Source: Caldisericum exile_A
GTDB taxonomy: Bacteria; Caldisericota; Caldisericia; Caldisericales; Caldisericaceae
DNA length: 64,000 nt
Direction: 5' to 3'
NCBI RefSeq assembly: GCF_047785965.1
Contig: NZ_JBLOBF010000001.1
Coordinates: 124,001 to 188,000, forward strand
Shown here: one piece after another, positions 1 through 9,694 of the stretch
How positions within the stretch are numbered: the first letter of the stretch is position 1
How the letters are laid out: each line of letters starts with the position of its first letter
Position numbers and translations under genes: made by a program
Notes under the pieces: generated by a model
Told to the model about the DNA's origin: nothing
Seen by the model: only the letters and a program-made list of their open reading frames with translations
Database searches by the model: none

Positions 1-221
1 AGTGCAGGGAAAATGAATTCTGTTACAAACCTTCTTTTTAAATCCTCTACGTAAACTTTTGAAGCTCCTGTTTTAATAGCCTTTTCTTTGATTTCTTCGA
101 AATTTTCATTCTGTCCTACATCAGCTACAAATGCAATTACCTCATAACCCTTCATTATGAGCCATTTTAAAATAACAGAAGTATCGAGTCCCCCACTGTA
201 GGCAAGAACAACTTTTTCCAC
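1..221 (-). CDS. argG: argininosuccinate synthase, N-terminal part (cut by window edge)
   Basis: Reads from a GTG at 221 and runs off the window. It joins citrulline and aspartate with ATP in arginine synthesis. The first residues (VEKVVLAYSGGLDTS) carry the SGGLDTS pyrophosphatase-loop motif typical of argininosuccinate synthase, followed by the Rossmann-like VIAFVADVGQ segment. A GGAGGT ribosome binding site lies just before the GTG and overlaps the end of argR, so the two genes form one operon 9 nt apart. Only about 73 residues are visible; nothing looks broken in them. Confidence 0.93.
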   Translation of the reverse strand, partial: MEKVVLAYSGGLDTSVILKWLIMKGYEVIAFVADVGQNENFEEIKEKAIKTGASKVYVEDLKRRFVTEFIFPA

Positions 222-230
222 TTTTACCTC

Positions 231-686
231 CTATAAAAGTCTTTTTAAAAATTCCACTATTTTTTCTGTATATTCTTTTCTTGTTACTATAAGGATTGTG
301 TCATCTCCTGCTACTGTTCCGACTATACCTTCTATTTTCATTGTGTCGATAAGACTTGCTAGGCCACTTGCATTTCCTGGGGATGTAAAAACAAGCACTA
401 AATTTCCCTCAAAGTCGATTCCTCTTGCAAAGTTTTTAAATGCGACTCTAAGGTTTTCTTGGGAATTTTGTTCTTTTTGATTTCCCAGAGCATAAAACGA
501 TTCACCATTTTTTCTAATTTTTAATACGTTGAGTTTTTTAAAGTCTCGTGCAATAGTTGCTTGAGTAACTTTTATTCCAAGTCTTTTTAACTCTTCTTGC
601 AATTCTTTTTGGTTATGAATCCTTTTTTTCAATAAAATTTCTTTTATTATTTTGATTCTTGATGCAACATTATTCATATTTTTCAT
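231..686 (-). CDS. argR: arginine repressor ArgR
   Basis: 151-residue transcriptional regulator of arginine metabolism. The N-terminal winged helix (about residues 8-70, with QATIARDFKKL as the recognition region) precedes the hexamerising arginine-binding domain (about 80-150, with the GTVAGDDTILIV segment in which GDD binds arginine). Length is normal. It is co-transcribed with argG and probably represses its own operon. No Shine-Dalgarno precedes ATG 686 (or the in-frame ATG 677); a TATAAT box lies only 11 nt upstream, so the mRNA leader is very short. The -10 sits in a perfect 12-bp palindrome that could also be an operator half. Confidence 0.92.
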   Translation of the reverse strand: MKNMNNVASRIKIIKEILLKKRIHNQKELQEELKRLGIKVTQATIARDFKKLNVLKIRKNGESFYALGNQKEQNSQENLRVAFKNFARGIDFEGNLVLVFTSPGNASGLASLIDTMKIEGIVGTVAGDDTILIVTRKEYTEKIVEFLKRLL

Positions 687-692
687 AATTTG

Positions 693-725
693 GTATAATT
701 ATACACATTCTTTTTGAAATTGCAA
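693..725 (-). promoter_or_regulatory. argR-argG promoter with palindromic -10
   Basis: On the minus strand TTGCAA (725-720), 16-nt spacer, TATAAT (703-698). The -10 lies in the palindrome GTATAATTATAC (693-704). Predicted start of transcription is about 691, only a few bases from ATG 686. The palindrome may be a symmetric (bidirectional) -10 or part of an operator; it is not a good match to the classical ARG box. Confidence 0.6.
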
Positions 726-854
726 TTACAAAATCAAATCTTTAAGAAAATTTAATAAAAATTTTTTAGTTAAAAGGGTTAAGAGGCTGTATAAATATTG
801 AAATAGGAGTTTAGGATTTTAAAGGCCGAATTTACGAAATATTGCAAAAATTAA

Positions 855-3110
855 TTATCTCTTAAATAAATTTCTTATGTAATCAATTACGTTGTATTTC
901 TTTTCTTTTGGTTTTACTGTGAATGTTTTTAAAAGTAATGTGAGGACATTCAATAGTTCATCTGAAGAATTTACGAAATAGTTTGCATTGGTATAAGTTG
1001 CATTTCCCACTTTTACAGTAATATATCCGTATTTGTTTCCGACTTTAAAAGCCTCTTCATCTACATAATCGTCGCCTGCAATAAGTGCAAAGTCATAACC
1101 TTCTTTTGCTATCTTAGAAATAAAGATTCCCTTGTTTAATTCTTGAGCCTTTATTTCAATGCCTTTGTTTATCTTTGTTACATAGGCGTTTGTTTGGGCA
1201 GTAAGTTGGATTAGTATATCGAACATTTCTCTTAGTGCGCTTTCTCCAACATTTGTAGGAGTTGCTCTTACATGAAAGACAAGAGAGAATTCTTTTTCTT
1301 CAATTGATGAATTGGGAATCCTATCTTTGTAAAGTGCTAATACTTTTTGGATATCTTTTTTGAAAGATGTATCAACCCAATCAAAGGTCTTTTCCCAATC
1401 TTTGTGAGGTGCTTTTATGAATGCACCGTGCTCTGCTATGAGAGTGAAGTTTACCTTATTAAAAAATCTTTCAAGGTCTGTTTTTGTCCTTCCGCTTGAC
1501 ACCGCAACAAATACGCCATTCTCAGTGAGCTCATTTAAGATATCTAAAACTTCTTTTGATGGAAATGTCTTCGATCTGTCTATACTAAACGGGACAAGTG
1601 TACCATCGTAGTCGAGGATAATTGCTTTCCTTTTTGAATTTGTAAATTGACTTTTTAATTCCTCAATGTTTTTATAATCAAGATAGATTGGCTTTTTTTG
1701 AGGCTTATATTCTGATAGTTCTTCAAGAAAATCTGTTGTCCATTTCTTTATATCATTTTTCTTGAGATACTCAATCATAATTTTATTTCTTTCGTAAAGT
1801 TCGTCCTTACTTAAAGAAAGAGCCTCTTTTAGAGTATCTGCAATGGCGTCATAGTCGTTCGGATTTATAATAAATGCGGTTCTCAAATCTTCTGATGCAC
1901 CAGTCAATTCGCTTAAGATAAGTGCTCCTTTAGGATTTGCTGCAATATATTCTTTTGATACCAAATTCATTCCATCTGCAAGGGATGTTACAAGGAGTGC
2001 ATCACCTACAATGTATAGGGGGACTAATTCTTCAAAAGGAAGGTTTTTAAATAGGTATTGAATTGGTGACCAGTCAATTGTGCTGAATCTTCCGTTAATT
2101 TTTCCTATAAGTGAATCTATATATTCTTTTGTCTCATCATATTTTTCAACGCCGATTCGTGATGGAACTATAACAACTATAAATAAAACATTCTTATGAA
2201 ATTCCGGATATTTTTCAAGAAATCGTTCAATTGCAAGTAACCTATTTATTATACCTTTTGAATAATCAAGTCTATCAATTGAAAGAACAATCTTTGAACC
2301 GTGTGAAAGTTCCTTAAGTTCTTTAACTTTTTTCTTTATTTCGGGAAGTTCCTCTGCCTTGTTGTACTTATTAAAGTCAATACTTATCGGAAAAGTATCA
2401 GTTTGTACACGCCTTCCCTCTATATAGATATTTTTAATATCATGTTCTATGGAATATGTGCTTCGGACTGTTTTTATGAAGTTTTGCTGATATTGATATG
2501 TGTGAAATCCTATGAGATCTGCGTTTAATACCCCTTTAAGGATTGCTTCTCTCATATATTTTGGTATGAGTTTGAATATTTCATATGGTGGAAAGGGTAT
2601 ATGTAAGAAGAAGCCAATTAAAACATTGGGCTTTTCCTTTTTAATGAATGATGGAAGAAGCATCAAATGGTAATCGTGTACCCAAAGTAAATCATCATCT
2701 TCAAGAATCTTTAAGGTTGTTTCTGCAAATTTTTTATTAATTTCTACATATTTTTCAAATTCGTCTTCTTTAAATTTTGCAAAGTTGGGGAATGAGTGGA
2801 AAATGGGCCATAAAGTGCTATTACAGAATCCAAGGTAAAACTTTTCCATTTCTTCCTTTGAAAGGAATACAGGTATAGCATTAAGATTTTTAAGGAGGTA
2901 CTCGTAGACATTTTCTTGGTTAACCTCTTCAATCGTTTCTCCTGGCCAACCAACCCAAAAATAGTCTTTGCTTTCTGTAATCTCAAGAATGGTACCAATT
3001 GAAGCAGAAAGTCCTTGAACAAGCCCACCTGGGCTTTGCTTGAAAGTTAAATTTTGAGCATCTTTTACTGCATAAACAGGCAATCTATTTGATGCAATTA
3101 TAAGTTTCAT
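855..3110 (-). CDS. otsA-otsB fusion: bifunctional trehalose-6-phosphate synthase/phosphatase
   Basis: About 751 residues from ATG 3110; the TTG at 3125 is in frame but lies over the -10 box and is unlikely. The N-terminal GT20 domain (about 1-475) transfers glucose from a nucleotide sugar to glucose-6-phosphate: SNRLPV, SPGGLVQGL, WVHDYHLMLLP and HIPFPP are visible. The C-terminal HAD phosphatase (about 490-735) has the nucleophile motif DYDGTLVPF near residue 500 and AGDDYVDEEAF near 678, and would release trehalose. The two activities are separate proteins in E. coli; the fusion is known in several bacteria and eukaryotes. It acts in the cytoplasm, probably for osmotic or heat protection. 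The gene stands alone with its own promoter. Confidence 0.93.
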   Translation of the reverse strand: MKLIIASNRLPVYAVKDAQNLTFKQSPGGLVQGLSASIGTILEITESKDYFWVGWPGETIEEVNQENVYEYLLKNLNAIPVFLSKEEMEKFYLGFCNSTLWPIFHSFPNFAKFKEDEFEKYVEINKKFAETTLKILEDDDLLWVHDYHLMLLPSFIKKEKPNVLIGFFLHIPFPPYEIFKLIPKYMREAILKGVLNADLIGFHTYQYQQNFIKTVRSTYSIEHDIKNIYIEGRRVQTDTFPISIDFNKYNKAEELPEIKKKVKELKELSHGSKIVLSIDRLDYSKGIINRLLAIERFLEKYPEFHKNVLFIVVIVPSRIGVEKYDETKEYIDSLIGKINGRFSTIDWSPIQYLFKNLPFEELVPLYIVGDALLVTSLADGMNLVSKEYIAANPKGALILSELTGASEDLRTAFIINPNDYDAIADTLKEALSLSKDELYERNKIMIEYLKKNDIKKWTTDFLEELSEYKPQKKPIYLDYKNIEELKSQFTNSKRKAIILDYDGTLVPFSIDRSKTFPSKEVLDILNELTENGVFVAVSSGRTKTDLERFFNKVNFTLIAEHGAFIKAPHKDWEKTFDWVDTSFKKDIQKVLALYKDRIPNSSIEEKEFSLVFHVRATPTNVGESALREMFDILIQLTAQTNAYVTKINKGIEIKAQELNKGIFISKIAKEGYDFALIAGDDYVDEEAFKVGNKYGYITVKVGNATYTNANYFVNSSDELLNVLTLLLKTFTVKPKEKKYNVIDYIRNLFKR

Positions 3111-3116
3111 ATTTCC

Positions 3117-3144
3117 ATTATACAAATTAATGAAAAGTGCGCAA
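3117..3144 (-). promoter_or_regulatory. otsAB promoter, predicted leaderless
   Basis: Minus strand TTGCGC (3144-3139), 16-nt spacer, TATAAT (3122-3117). Only 6 nt separate the -10 from ATG 3110, so transcription should start at or next to the A of the start codon. No ribosome binding site is present. Confidence 0.6.
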
Positions 3145-3502
3145 ATTCTTATATATTTGAATTAGTTTAATTGGCAGAGTTGGTTTTTGTTTAAAATAAG
3201 ACAACTTAAATAACCCTTTGTTTATGTAGAGGTCTTATAAAAATTCAGAGCAAAGGACATAAGGAAGTACCGATCAGACCGCACTAAAACTTTATTTTTA
3301 TCATTCATTTAAATCGATTTAGAGCGTTAAAGTTTTCCCAAAATGAGTTAAACTACTATAGAACAAAAATTTGTTTGTCTACGAATAAATACAGTGTTAT
3401 GCTCTTGAAAGTAGCATTTAAACTAACTCATTTAAACTTATTTTAAATTTTTAAGTTTTTAATTTGATATGTTTGTGTTAGAATATGCTGGAAGGAGGTA
3501 GA
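3145..3502. other. gene-free spacer between otsAB and pckG
   Basis: Very AT-rich divergent intergenic region. I see no RNA gene. Near its right end are two close direct copies of CATTTAAACT (from 3415 and from 3429), and a weak -10 TAGAAT (3479-3484) followed by the pckG ribosome binding site. The repeats could be a regulator site for pckG, but nothing identifies the regulator. Confidence 0.4.
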
Positions 3503-5377
3503 ATGGAAAACATTTTAAAAGTAAAGTTAGACGAATTGGGCTTTAAGAAGTTAGAAGCAATTGATAATCAAACTGTTCTTGAATTCATTTCAAAGTACGT
3601 TGCCCTGTGCAATCCAAAAAATGTTTTTGTTTCAGATGGAAGTCCTGAAGACATTGATTTTATAAGGAAAAAGGCACTCGAAGATGGGGAAGAGATGCCT
3701 TTAAAGATCAAAGGACAAACGGTTCATTTTGATTCTTACTACGATCAAGGAAGAGACAAGAAAAATACGAAAATTTTACTTGATGAAGGGGAGTATCTTG
3801 ATCCAGTTATTGAAACTGGATTAAGGGATTCTTTAACTCAAGAAGTGCATGAAATTTTAAAAGACATTATGAATGGTCGGACTATGTATGTTCTTTTTTA
3901 TGTCCTGGGGCCAGAGAATTCACCATTTACAATTCCAGCAGTTCAAATCACAGATTCTCCTTATGTAGCGCACTCGGAAAACATTCTTTATAGGCAAGGC
4001 TATAGTGAATTCGTAAGACAAGGAAGATCCTTAACTCGGTTTTTTAAATTTGTGCATTCAGAAGGAGAACTTGATGAACGAAAAACCTCAAAGAATCTTG
4101 ATAAAAGAAGAGTTTACATTGATCTTAAGGACGAGATTGTCTATTCTTGTAATACTCAGTATGGAGGAAATACAATTGGTCTTAAGAAGTTAGCAATGCG
4201 ACTTGCAATTAAAAGGGCTTCAGTTGAAGGTTGGCTTACAGAACATATGCTACTTATGGGAGTAAATGGTCCAAACGGAAGGGTTTCATATTTTACTGGT
4301 GCATTTCCATCCATGTGTGGCAAAACTTCAACAGCGATGCTTGAAAGTGAACGAATTGTTGGGGATGACATTTCTTACATAAAAGAGATTGAAGGAGTTG
4401 CAAAAGCGGTTAATGTTGAAAAGGGAATTTTTGGGATAATTCAGGGTATCAATTCAAAAGATGACCCAATTCAGTGGAAAGCGCTTCATTCACCAAATGA
4501 AATAATTTTCTCGAATGTTTTAGTATATGACGATGGCTCAGTTTATTGGGTAGGACATGATGGTCCTATTCCTGAAAGAGGGATAAACCACTCGGGCGAA
4601 TGGTTCAAGGGAAAGAAAGATGAAAAGGGCAATGAAATTCCACCTTCACACCCAAATGCAAGGTTTACCCTTCACCTTGAGATCCTCGAAAATGTGGATG
4701 AAAATTTGCATAATCCAAATGGCGTTGAGGTATCTGGAATTATTTATGGTGGAAGAGACTCCGACACCTGGAATCCTGTTTGTGAAGCCTTCAATTGGGA
4801 GCATGGAATTGTGCTTAAAGGTGCTTCTATTGAATCTGAAACAACTGCCGCAACACTGGGAAAAGTTGGTGTAAGAGAATTTAATCCTATGTCAAATCTC
4901 GATTTTCTTTCAATTCCAATCGGTAAATACATTGAAATTAACCTTGAATTTGGGAAGAAGCTTAAAAAGGTTCCTAAGATTTTTGGAGTAAATTACTTTT
5001 TGAAGGATGAAAATGGACGGTTTCTAAATGATAAAAATGACAAAAAGGTATGGCTCAAATGGATGGAAAAAAGAGTACACAATGAAGTTCATGCGCTTAA
5101 AACTCCTGTGGGTTTCATGCCGCTTTACGATGATTTAAAAGTGCTTTTTAAACAATATCTTGGCAAGGATTATAAAGAAGAAGAATATATAAAGCAATTT
5201 ACACTAAGAGTAAATGAAAATCTTTCTAAGATAGAAAGACTTAGAAAAATTTATTCGGGTTTAAAATTTGTTCCTAAACGACTCTTTGAACTTTACGATG
5301 AAGAGGAAAAAAGACTAAAAGAAGCGCAATCTAAGTTTGGTGACTACATTCAGCCTTACAAGTTTGAAATAGTGTAA
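3503..5377 (+). CDS. pckG: phosphoenolpyruvate carboxykinase (GTP)
   Basis: 624 residues from ATG 3503, chosen over ATG 3485 because the GGAGGT site (3494-3499) lies between them. Interconverts oxaloacetate and PEP with GTP/GDP and CO2. The P-loop FPSMCGKTSTAM (about residues 267-278) is of the GTP-enzyme type (family FPSxCGKTxxAM), with the conserved cysteine, rather than the ATP-type GLSGTGKTT. VGDDI downstream supplies metal ligands. Length matches the family. In a fermentative anaerobe it can serve gluconeogenesis or anaplerosis. It is a single-gene unit ended by a strong hairpin. Confidence 0.95.
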   Translation: MENILKVKLDELGFKKLEAIDNQTVLEFISKYVALCNPKNVFVSDGSPEDIDFIRKKALEDGEEMPLKIKGQTVHFDSYYDQGRDKKNTKILLDEGEYLDPVIETGLRDSLTQEVHEILKDIMNGRTMYVLFYVLGPENSPFTIPAVQITDSPYVAHSENILYRQGYSEFVRQGRSLTRFFKFVHSEGELDERKTSKNLDKRRVYIDLKDEIVYSCNTQYGGNTIGLKKLAMRLAIKRASVEGWLTEHMLLMGVNGPNGRVSYFTGAFPSMCGKTSTAMLESERIVGDDISYIKEIEGVAKAVNVEKGIFGIIQGINSKDDPIQWKALHSPNEIIFSNVLVYDDGSVYWVGHDGPIPERGINHSGEWFKGKKDEKGNEIPPSHPNARFTLHLEILENVDENLHNPNGVEVSGIIYGGRDSDTWNPVCEAFNWEHGIVLKGASIESETTAATLGKVGVREFNPMSNLDFLSIPIGKYIEINLEFGKKLKKVPKIFGVNYFLKDENGRFLNDKNDKKVWLKWMEKRVHNEVHALKTPVGFMPLYDDLKVLFKQYLGKDYKEEEYIKQFTLRVNENLSKIERLRKIYSGLKFVPKRLFELYDEEEKRLKEAQSKFGDYIQPYKFEIV

Positions 5378-5387
5378 GATTAAAAAA

Positions 5388-5407
5388 AGGGGGGTGAAAG
5401 CCCCCCT
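5388..5407. terminator. bidirectional terminator between pckG and the MEMO-CapA gene
   Basis: Seven-base stem AGGGGGG/CCCCCCT with a 6-nt loop TGAAAG. It lies between convergent genes, with an A-run before and an AT-rich stretch after, so it can serve both. Confidence 0.8.
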
Positions 5408-5411
5408 AAAT

Positions 5412-7142
5412 TTAGTGTGCTTGATAGTCAATCGTTAAGTTAATCATGCCTTTTTTAATTGATTCTCTTAAAGACATATCCGATCTATTTGCAAGATTCA
5501 TCAAAAATTTTTCTCTTTCATTTTCTTCCATCAATTTTGGTTGTGATTGATAAAGTGATACTGGCTCAATTACAAACTCAAAATTTTTGGCGTTTTTTAC
5601 AATAAAAACTATTAGTCCTTCTTGCGTCTCTTTTGAAAAGTATTGGTCAAAAACAAAATTGCCAAGAGAATAAAATATAAGGGTTTTTAATCCCCGTTTT
5701 TTTGATGCATAAAGTTCAATATCTTTTACAACATGTGGGTGACTTCCTATAATAAGATCTGCTCCCTCATCAATAAGTGTATGCGCAAGGTATGAGTCAT
5801 AAGAAGTACTTTTGTCGATATACTCCTCTCCAAAATGCATAAAAAGAATTAAAAAGTCATTTTTATGTGATTCTTTAATGTGTTTAATCCATGCTTTAAC
5901 TTCATTAAGTTTAAAAGGGAAAGTTGCATTAAATCCAACTAAAACAATACCGTCTTTCTCTATAATGTTAGAGTTTGTAAAATCCCATGGTTCCCCAAAA
6001 AATTCTATATTTCCATTTTTAAGTATTTCTTTTGTTTCTTTAATGCCCGTTACTCCCATGTTGTCTGTGTGGTTATTTGCAAGAGACACAATGTTAAAAT
6101 GTCCATATTGAAGAGTTTTTGTTGAATCCTTGTCAAAACAAAATCTAAGAGAATCTCTTGGGAAATTTACCTTTTTGTAAGTAATCGGTCCTTCAAGATT
6201 TCCTACAACATAATCTAACCCTCTGAATGCCTGCTCAATGTTATAAAAGGGGTAAAAGTATGAATTTAATAGAATCTTCTTATATACTCCTCTATCAAGC
6301 ATAATATCGCCTACAAAAGATAGTGTTATAGGTCTAAAATCTTGAGTGTTAATTTTACCTTTTTCAAAGATACAACTTACATAGGAAGTGGAACTTGAAA
6401 GGTATTCTCTTGTATAGTCCTGTGCATTTTTATGTGCAATAATCTCATATTTTTCATACCCTCTTTTTATCGAAATACTTCTTAAAATGTAGAGGCTTTG
6501 CCAAGAATCAACATCGATTTTTGGGAATTCATTTTCTTCGAAATTGAGAAACACCCTTAAACTTTTCTTATCGTGCACTTCCTCAATTGACTTTGGTAGA
6601 TAATGAGAAAAATCAACACTTGCAATAATTAATGAGTTTAAGGGAAGAATATTATTTAAAGTGTCTGCAAATTCTTTTGCAATACTCAAAGACACAGTGG
6701 GGCTTACGAGAATAGGTATAACTAAGCTTTCTTTAAAATAATTGTTTAAAAAAGGTACGTGATTTGCGATTCCATGATCAAGGTAAACTGAAGCATTGTC
6801 TTCAATAATATTGAAACGGCTCTTTATTTTGTTAATTTCGTCGGTTGCAATGCTTAATTCATGGAATTGTGAGTTCCCAGTGATAAAAGAGGCGCCAATC
6901 GAGACACATTTTCCGAAGTGATCAGGCGAAAGCAAAACTATTACGTCGGGTTTTACCTTCTTTGAAATATTTTCGTAGAAATCTTTTATTACATCTTTTG
7001 CAACAAGATGATGTGGAACAACTCCCCCAATGATAGTAGGTTCTTGAACTTCCGGTGCAATTGTCAAATTTGGATTTACTGAAACAAGAATAACTGTAAA
7101 AATTATTATTGGGAGAATTAATTTGAAAAGTTGCTTACCCAT
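5412..7142 (-). CDS. MEMO-like / CapA-like metallophosphatase fusion protein
   Basis: 576 residues. Residues 1-25 form a signal anchor. About 30-265 resemble the AmmeMemoRadiSam system protein B (MEMO) family: GGVVPHHLVAK, LLSPDHFGKC, DHGIANHVPFL and VDFSHY give the conserved histidines and aspartates. About 272-520 are a CapA-type (PGA_cap) calcineurin-like domain: FVGDIMLDRG, GNLEGP, LANNHTDNMG, MHFGEEY, GSHPHVV, SLGNFVFDQ. These domains are normally separate proteins. The start overlaps the end of the upstream DUF3160 gene by 25 nt, so translation is probably coupled. The protein should face the outside of the membrane; CapA proteins act in poly-glutamate capsule export, but no other capsule genes are here. 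Substrate unknown. Confidence 0.8.
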   Translation of the reverse strand: MGKQLFKLILPIIIFTVILVSVNPNLTIAPEVQEPTIIGGVVPHHLVAKDVIKDFYENISKKVKPDVIVLLSPDHFGKCVSIGASFITGNSQFHELSIATDEINKIKSRFNIIEDNASVYLDHGIANHVPFLNNYFKESLVIPILVSPTVSLSIAKEFADTLNNILPLNSLIIASVDFSHYLPKSIEEVHDKKSLRVFLNFEENEFPKIDVDSWQSLYILRSISIKRGYEKYEIIAHKNAQDYTREYLSSSTSYVSCIFEKGKINTQDFRPITLSFVGDIMLDRGVYKKILLNSYFYPFYNIEQAFRGLDYVVGNLEGPITYKKVNFPRDSLRFCFDKDSTKTLQYGHFNIVSLANNHTDNMGVTGIKETKEILKNGNIEFFGEPWDFTNSNIIEKDGIVLVGFNATFPFKLNEVKAWIKHIKESHKNDFLILFMHFGEEYIDKSTSYDSYLAHTLIDEGADLIIGSHPHVVKDIELYASKKRGLKTLIFYSLGNFVFDQYFSKETQEGLIVFIVKNAKNFEFVIEPVSLYQSQPKLMEENEREKFLMNLANRSDMSLRESIKKGMINLTIDYQAH

Positions 7143-9589
7143 TTTGGTTTTGGAGGAGCGCTTCCTTTTTCAAGCATATCTCTCCACTCTTCGTCAGTAA
7201 GCCTCTTCTCAATAGGATACTTAAATTCGTAATATGAAAATACAGGACCAATTGCAAGGTTTAAATTGCCTTTATCGTCAGGACACACAACAAGGATTGT
7301 ATTAACATATCCAAGCCCTTCTTCAACTACAAGTTTTGTATTTCCATCTGTGTGTACATCTACTACAAGTGTTGGCTTTATAAGGTCTAAGTTCGTTTCT
7401 CCTGAGAAAAGCATTTGAGTAGCTGAATCAAAGTATGTCCCAATACCTTTAATTGTATAGTAATCAGAGTCATCGAGAGGTGTGTTTTCGAGTTCTTTCT
7501 TCACAATTGATAAAAGTTTTTTGAGAAGAGTCTCAAGGCTATCAAGCGAGTAAATTTTTTGTTCTATCATATTTTTTAAGTCTGAATTGGAAGTTTCATC
7601 TTGAATTTTTGTGAGTCCATCTTTTGTAAGGCGAGTTAATTCAAGAAGTTTTATGTAAAATTCAGGTACAGGCTCAACGTATCCTGGATATGGTTTTTCT
7701 TCTGGGCCACCTTCTCCTTTCTCTGACATTGTATAACTTTGCTTTACATAGAGGACTGTATCATGCCTTAACTCTGTCCAAGAGGATAGGGCGGTTTGAA
7801 GAAGTTTATCAGAATAGGCGCTTGTTTTCATAAAAGTTGGAAGCCCTTGCGTCTTTTTTAAGAAAAGAGTTGTAAGAACTGAAAGCCACTTGTTATAAAG
7901 AGTCTTACTCCATTCATCTTGCGGCAAACTTTCGATGTAATTTTTTAGTTCATTAAATACATTATCATAATCTGAATAATTTGTATCTCCTTCATTTTTT
8001 AAAATTTCATAAGCTCTGTCAGAGCCCAAAAGTGCCATAAGGTCAAGTCCTCTCGGGAATGCTCTCACTTCTCTTTTCATAATGGTTTTTGCCCATGTAA
8101 ACGGGCGATTTTCTGTTGTATACTTATTGAACCAAGTGTAAGTAAAAGGAAGTTCATTTGTTGGAAGTGCTGTTTTTGGACCTGTATATTCCCCTGAAAA
8201 GGGCGATACAATTCTTGAAAATAGATATGAATCAAGGGTAAATCTCTGTCCAAGAAATCTCATTCCCTTAGTCTTTTTAAGAAGTTTTAGATTTGTTTCC
8301 TTTAATCTTTCAATATCTTCCCTGCTTAAAGGAGGATAAGGCATGGGCATTTTACAATCACCAAGACCACTATAAATTGTTGGGTCTTTTAGTGTTTGAA
8401 GAGCTTCCTTTATTTCGTTAAATTTCGATAAAATATCGCTTTCTTTAGAATTATCGGTAAGAAATTTGTTTAAAACACTTGCATATTCATAAGGGGTAAT
8501 ATCATCTGAAAATCCTACAAGAAATGATGTAATCTCATACATAACTGACCATTTGTTCTGTGCATCAACTGATCTAAGAAAATCATAGGCAATTAACAAT
8601 CCTTGAAGTGTTTGAATTTTCGAATCATATTCAGAAATAATTCCTTGAGAATATCCGCAATCAGATTTTCCTTCTGGTATAAGCTTTGAGCCATTCAAAA
8701 GGAAGGTTATCCTTCCATACCACATAAGTGTCTTAAAATATGATTTAAGGGCTTCCGATTCTGTATAATGTCCTCTTGGCACATATTGAGAATAATCCTC
8801 TTTATAAAAGAAAATTTTTGAGTAATTAAAGCCTTCGTGAGCGTTAATGAGGTCTAATTCTTGCGAAACTATATCTTTTACGCTTTCATCAACTTTGAAA
8901 TTCTCATCTTGCAGAAGTTCTGCAACACCAAAAAACGCAAGATTTCTTTTTGCAGTTTCCTTAATTGTTGGATCGGAAATGCTACTGTATCTTTTTAAGT
9001 TTTCATTGTAAAAATAGTCGGTAAGATCTTTGATGTATTTTGTAAATATATTTTTTTCAAAGTCTATAAGGGTTTTTTCGAAGAATATATGGTAAAAGTG
9101 AAGGATTGAATCTGTTGTAATGTATTTAGGAAGCTCTTTTGTTTCAAGCGCAAGATAGTATGAGAAGAAATCTTCTTTAGGGGTAATTGTTTCAGGATAC
9201 GGTATATACCTTGTTGATAATTTTATACCTGAAATTTCTTTCGGTGTTTCTATTACAACAAAGCCATTCTTTTTAAGAAGCGTTAAAGCATTTTTCGGTA
9301 TTGTAATTTTACTCTCAACAGTTTTTAGGTTTTGAACTTTATTTAAGTTAAGAGGAAGTTCGTATTGTTTTGCCTCTGCATTTATTGTGAATTCAACAGG
9401 TGAAGCATTTGTTTCAAAGGATTTTGCCATCACAAACTCGATTTTTTGTTGGGTGTTTTCTCTACTTTGATTTTCCTTATTATTATTTGATATGCCTTGT
9501 TTATTTGCTTGCAGTGCAAGGTAAAGAGAAATTCCAACACTTGTTATAACCAATGTAATGATAATTACAAATACTATGGCTTTTTTCAT
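7118..9589 (-). CDS. DUF3160 family membrane-anchored protein
   Basis: 823 residues, with one N-terminal membrane segment (about 4-26) and then a large external domain. Motifs such as YITTDSILHFYHIFFEKTL and the ending around VDVHTDGNTKLVVEEGLGYV match my memory of DUF3160, a family of unknown function in bacteria and archaea. A GGAGG ribosome binding site precedes ATG 9589. It forms a two-gene operon with the MEMO-CapA fusion, which suggests a shared extracytoplasmic task. No catalytic motif is recognised. Confidence 0.75.
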   Translation of the reverse strand: MKKAIVFVIIITLVITSVGISLYLALQANKQGISNNNKENQSRENTQQKIEFVMAKSFETNASPVEFTINAEAKQYELPLNLNKVQNLKTVESKITIPKNALTLLKKNGFVVIETPKEISGIKLSTRYIPYPETITPKEDFFSYYLALETKELPKYITTDSILHFYHIFFEKTLIDFEKNIFTKYIKDLTDYFYNENLKRYSSISDPTIKETAKRNLAFFGVAELLQDENFKVDESVKDIVSQELDLINAHEGFNYSKIFFYKEDYSQYVPRGHYTESEALKSYFKTLMWYGRITFLLNGSKLIPEGKSDCGYSQGIISEYDSKIQTLQGLLIAYDFLRSVDAQNKWSVMYEITSFLVGFSDDITPYEYASVLNKFLTDNSKESDILSKFNEIKEALQTLKDPTIYSGLGDCKMPMPYPPLSREDIERLKETNLKLLKKTKGMRFLGQRFTLDSYLFSRIVSPFSGEYTGPKTALPTNELPFTYTWFNKYTTENRPFTWAKTIMKREVRAFPRGLDLMALLGSDRAYEILKNEGDTNYSDYDNVFNELKNYIESLPQDEWSKTLYNKWLSVLTTLFLKKTQGLPTFMKTSAYSDKLLQTALSSWTELRHDTVLYVKQSYTMSEKGEGGPEEKPYPGYVEPVPEFYIKLLELTRLTKDGLTKIQDETSNSDLKNMIEQKIYSLDSLETLLKKLLSIVKKELENTPLDDSDYYTIKGIGTYFDSATQMLFSGETNLDLIKPTLVVDVHTDGNTKLVVEEGLGYVNTILVVCPDDKGNLNLAIGPVFSYYEFKYPIEKRLTDEEWRDMLEKGSAPPKPKWVSNFSN

Positions 9590-9646
9590 TTTAGCCTCCT
9601 CCGTTTATATTATATTACTTTATTATAAATATTAGATAATGTATAT

Positions 9647-9674
9647 TTGAATTTTGTTCCATTTACATTAAAAT
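9647..9674 (+). promoter_or_regulatory. arsC promoter
   Basis: TTGAAT (9647-9652), 16-nt spacer, TAAAAT (9669-9674), about 20 nt before ATG 9695, with AAGGAAG as ribosome binding site. Confidence 0.55.
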
Positions 9675-9694
9675 ATTCTAAGGAAGATTAGCAA

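Noticed and set aside
3110..3125. TTG start at 3125 for otsAB
   Set aside because: The TTG and following codons lie on the TATAAT box; ATG 3110 starts the conserved domain directly.
3415..3440. Transposon inverted repeat or origin iterons in the pckG upstream region
   Set aside because: Only two short direct copies of CATTTAAACT; too little for either.
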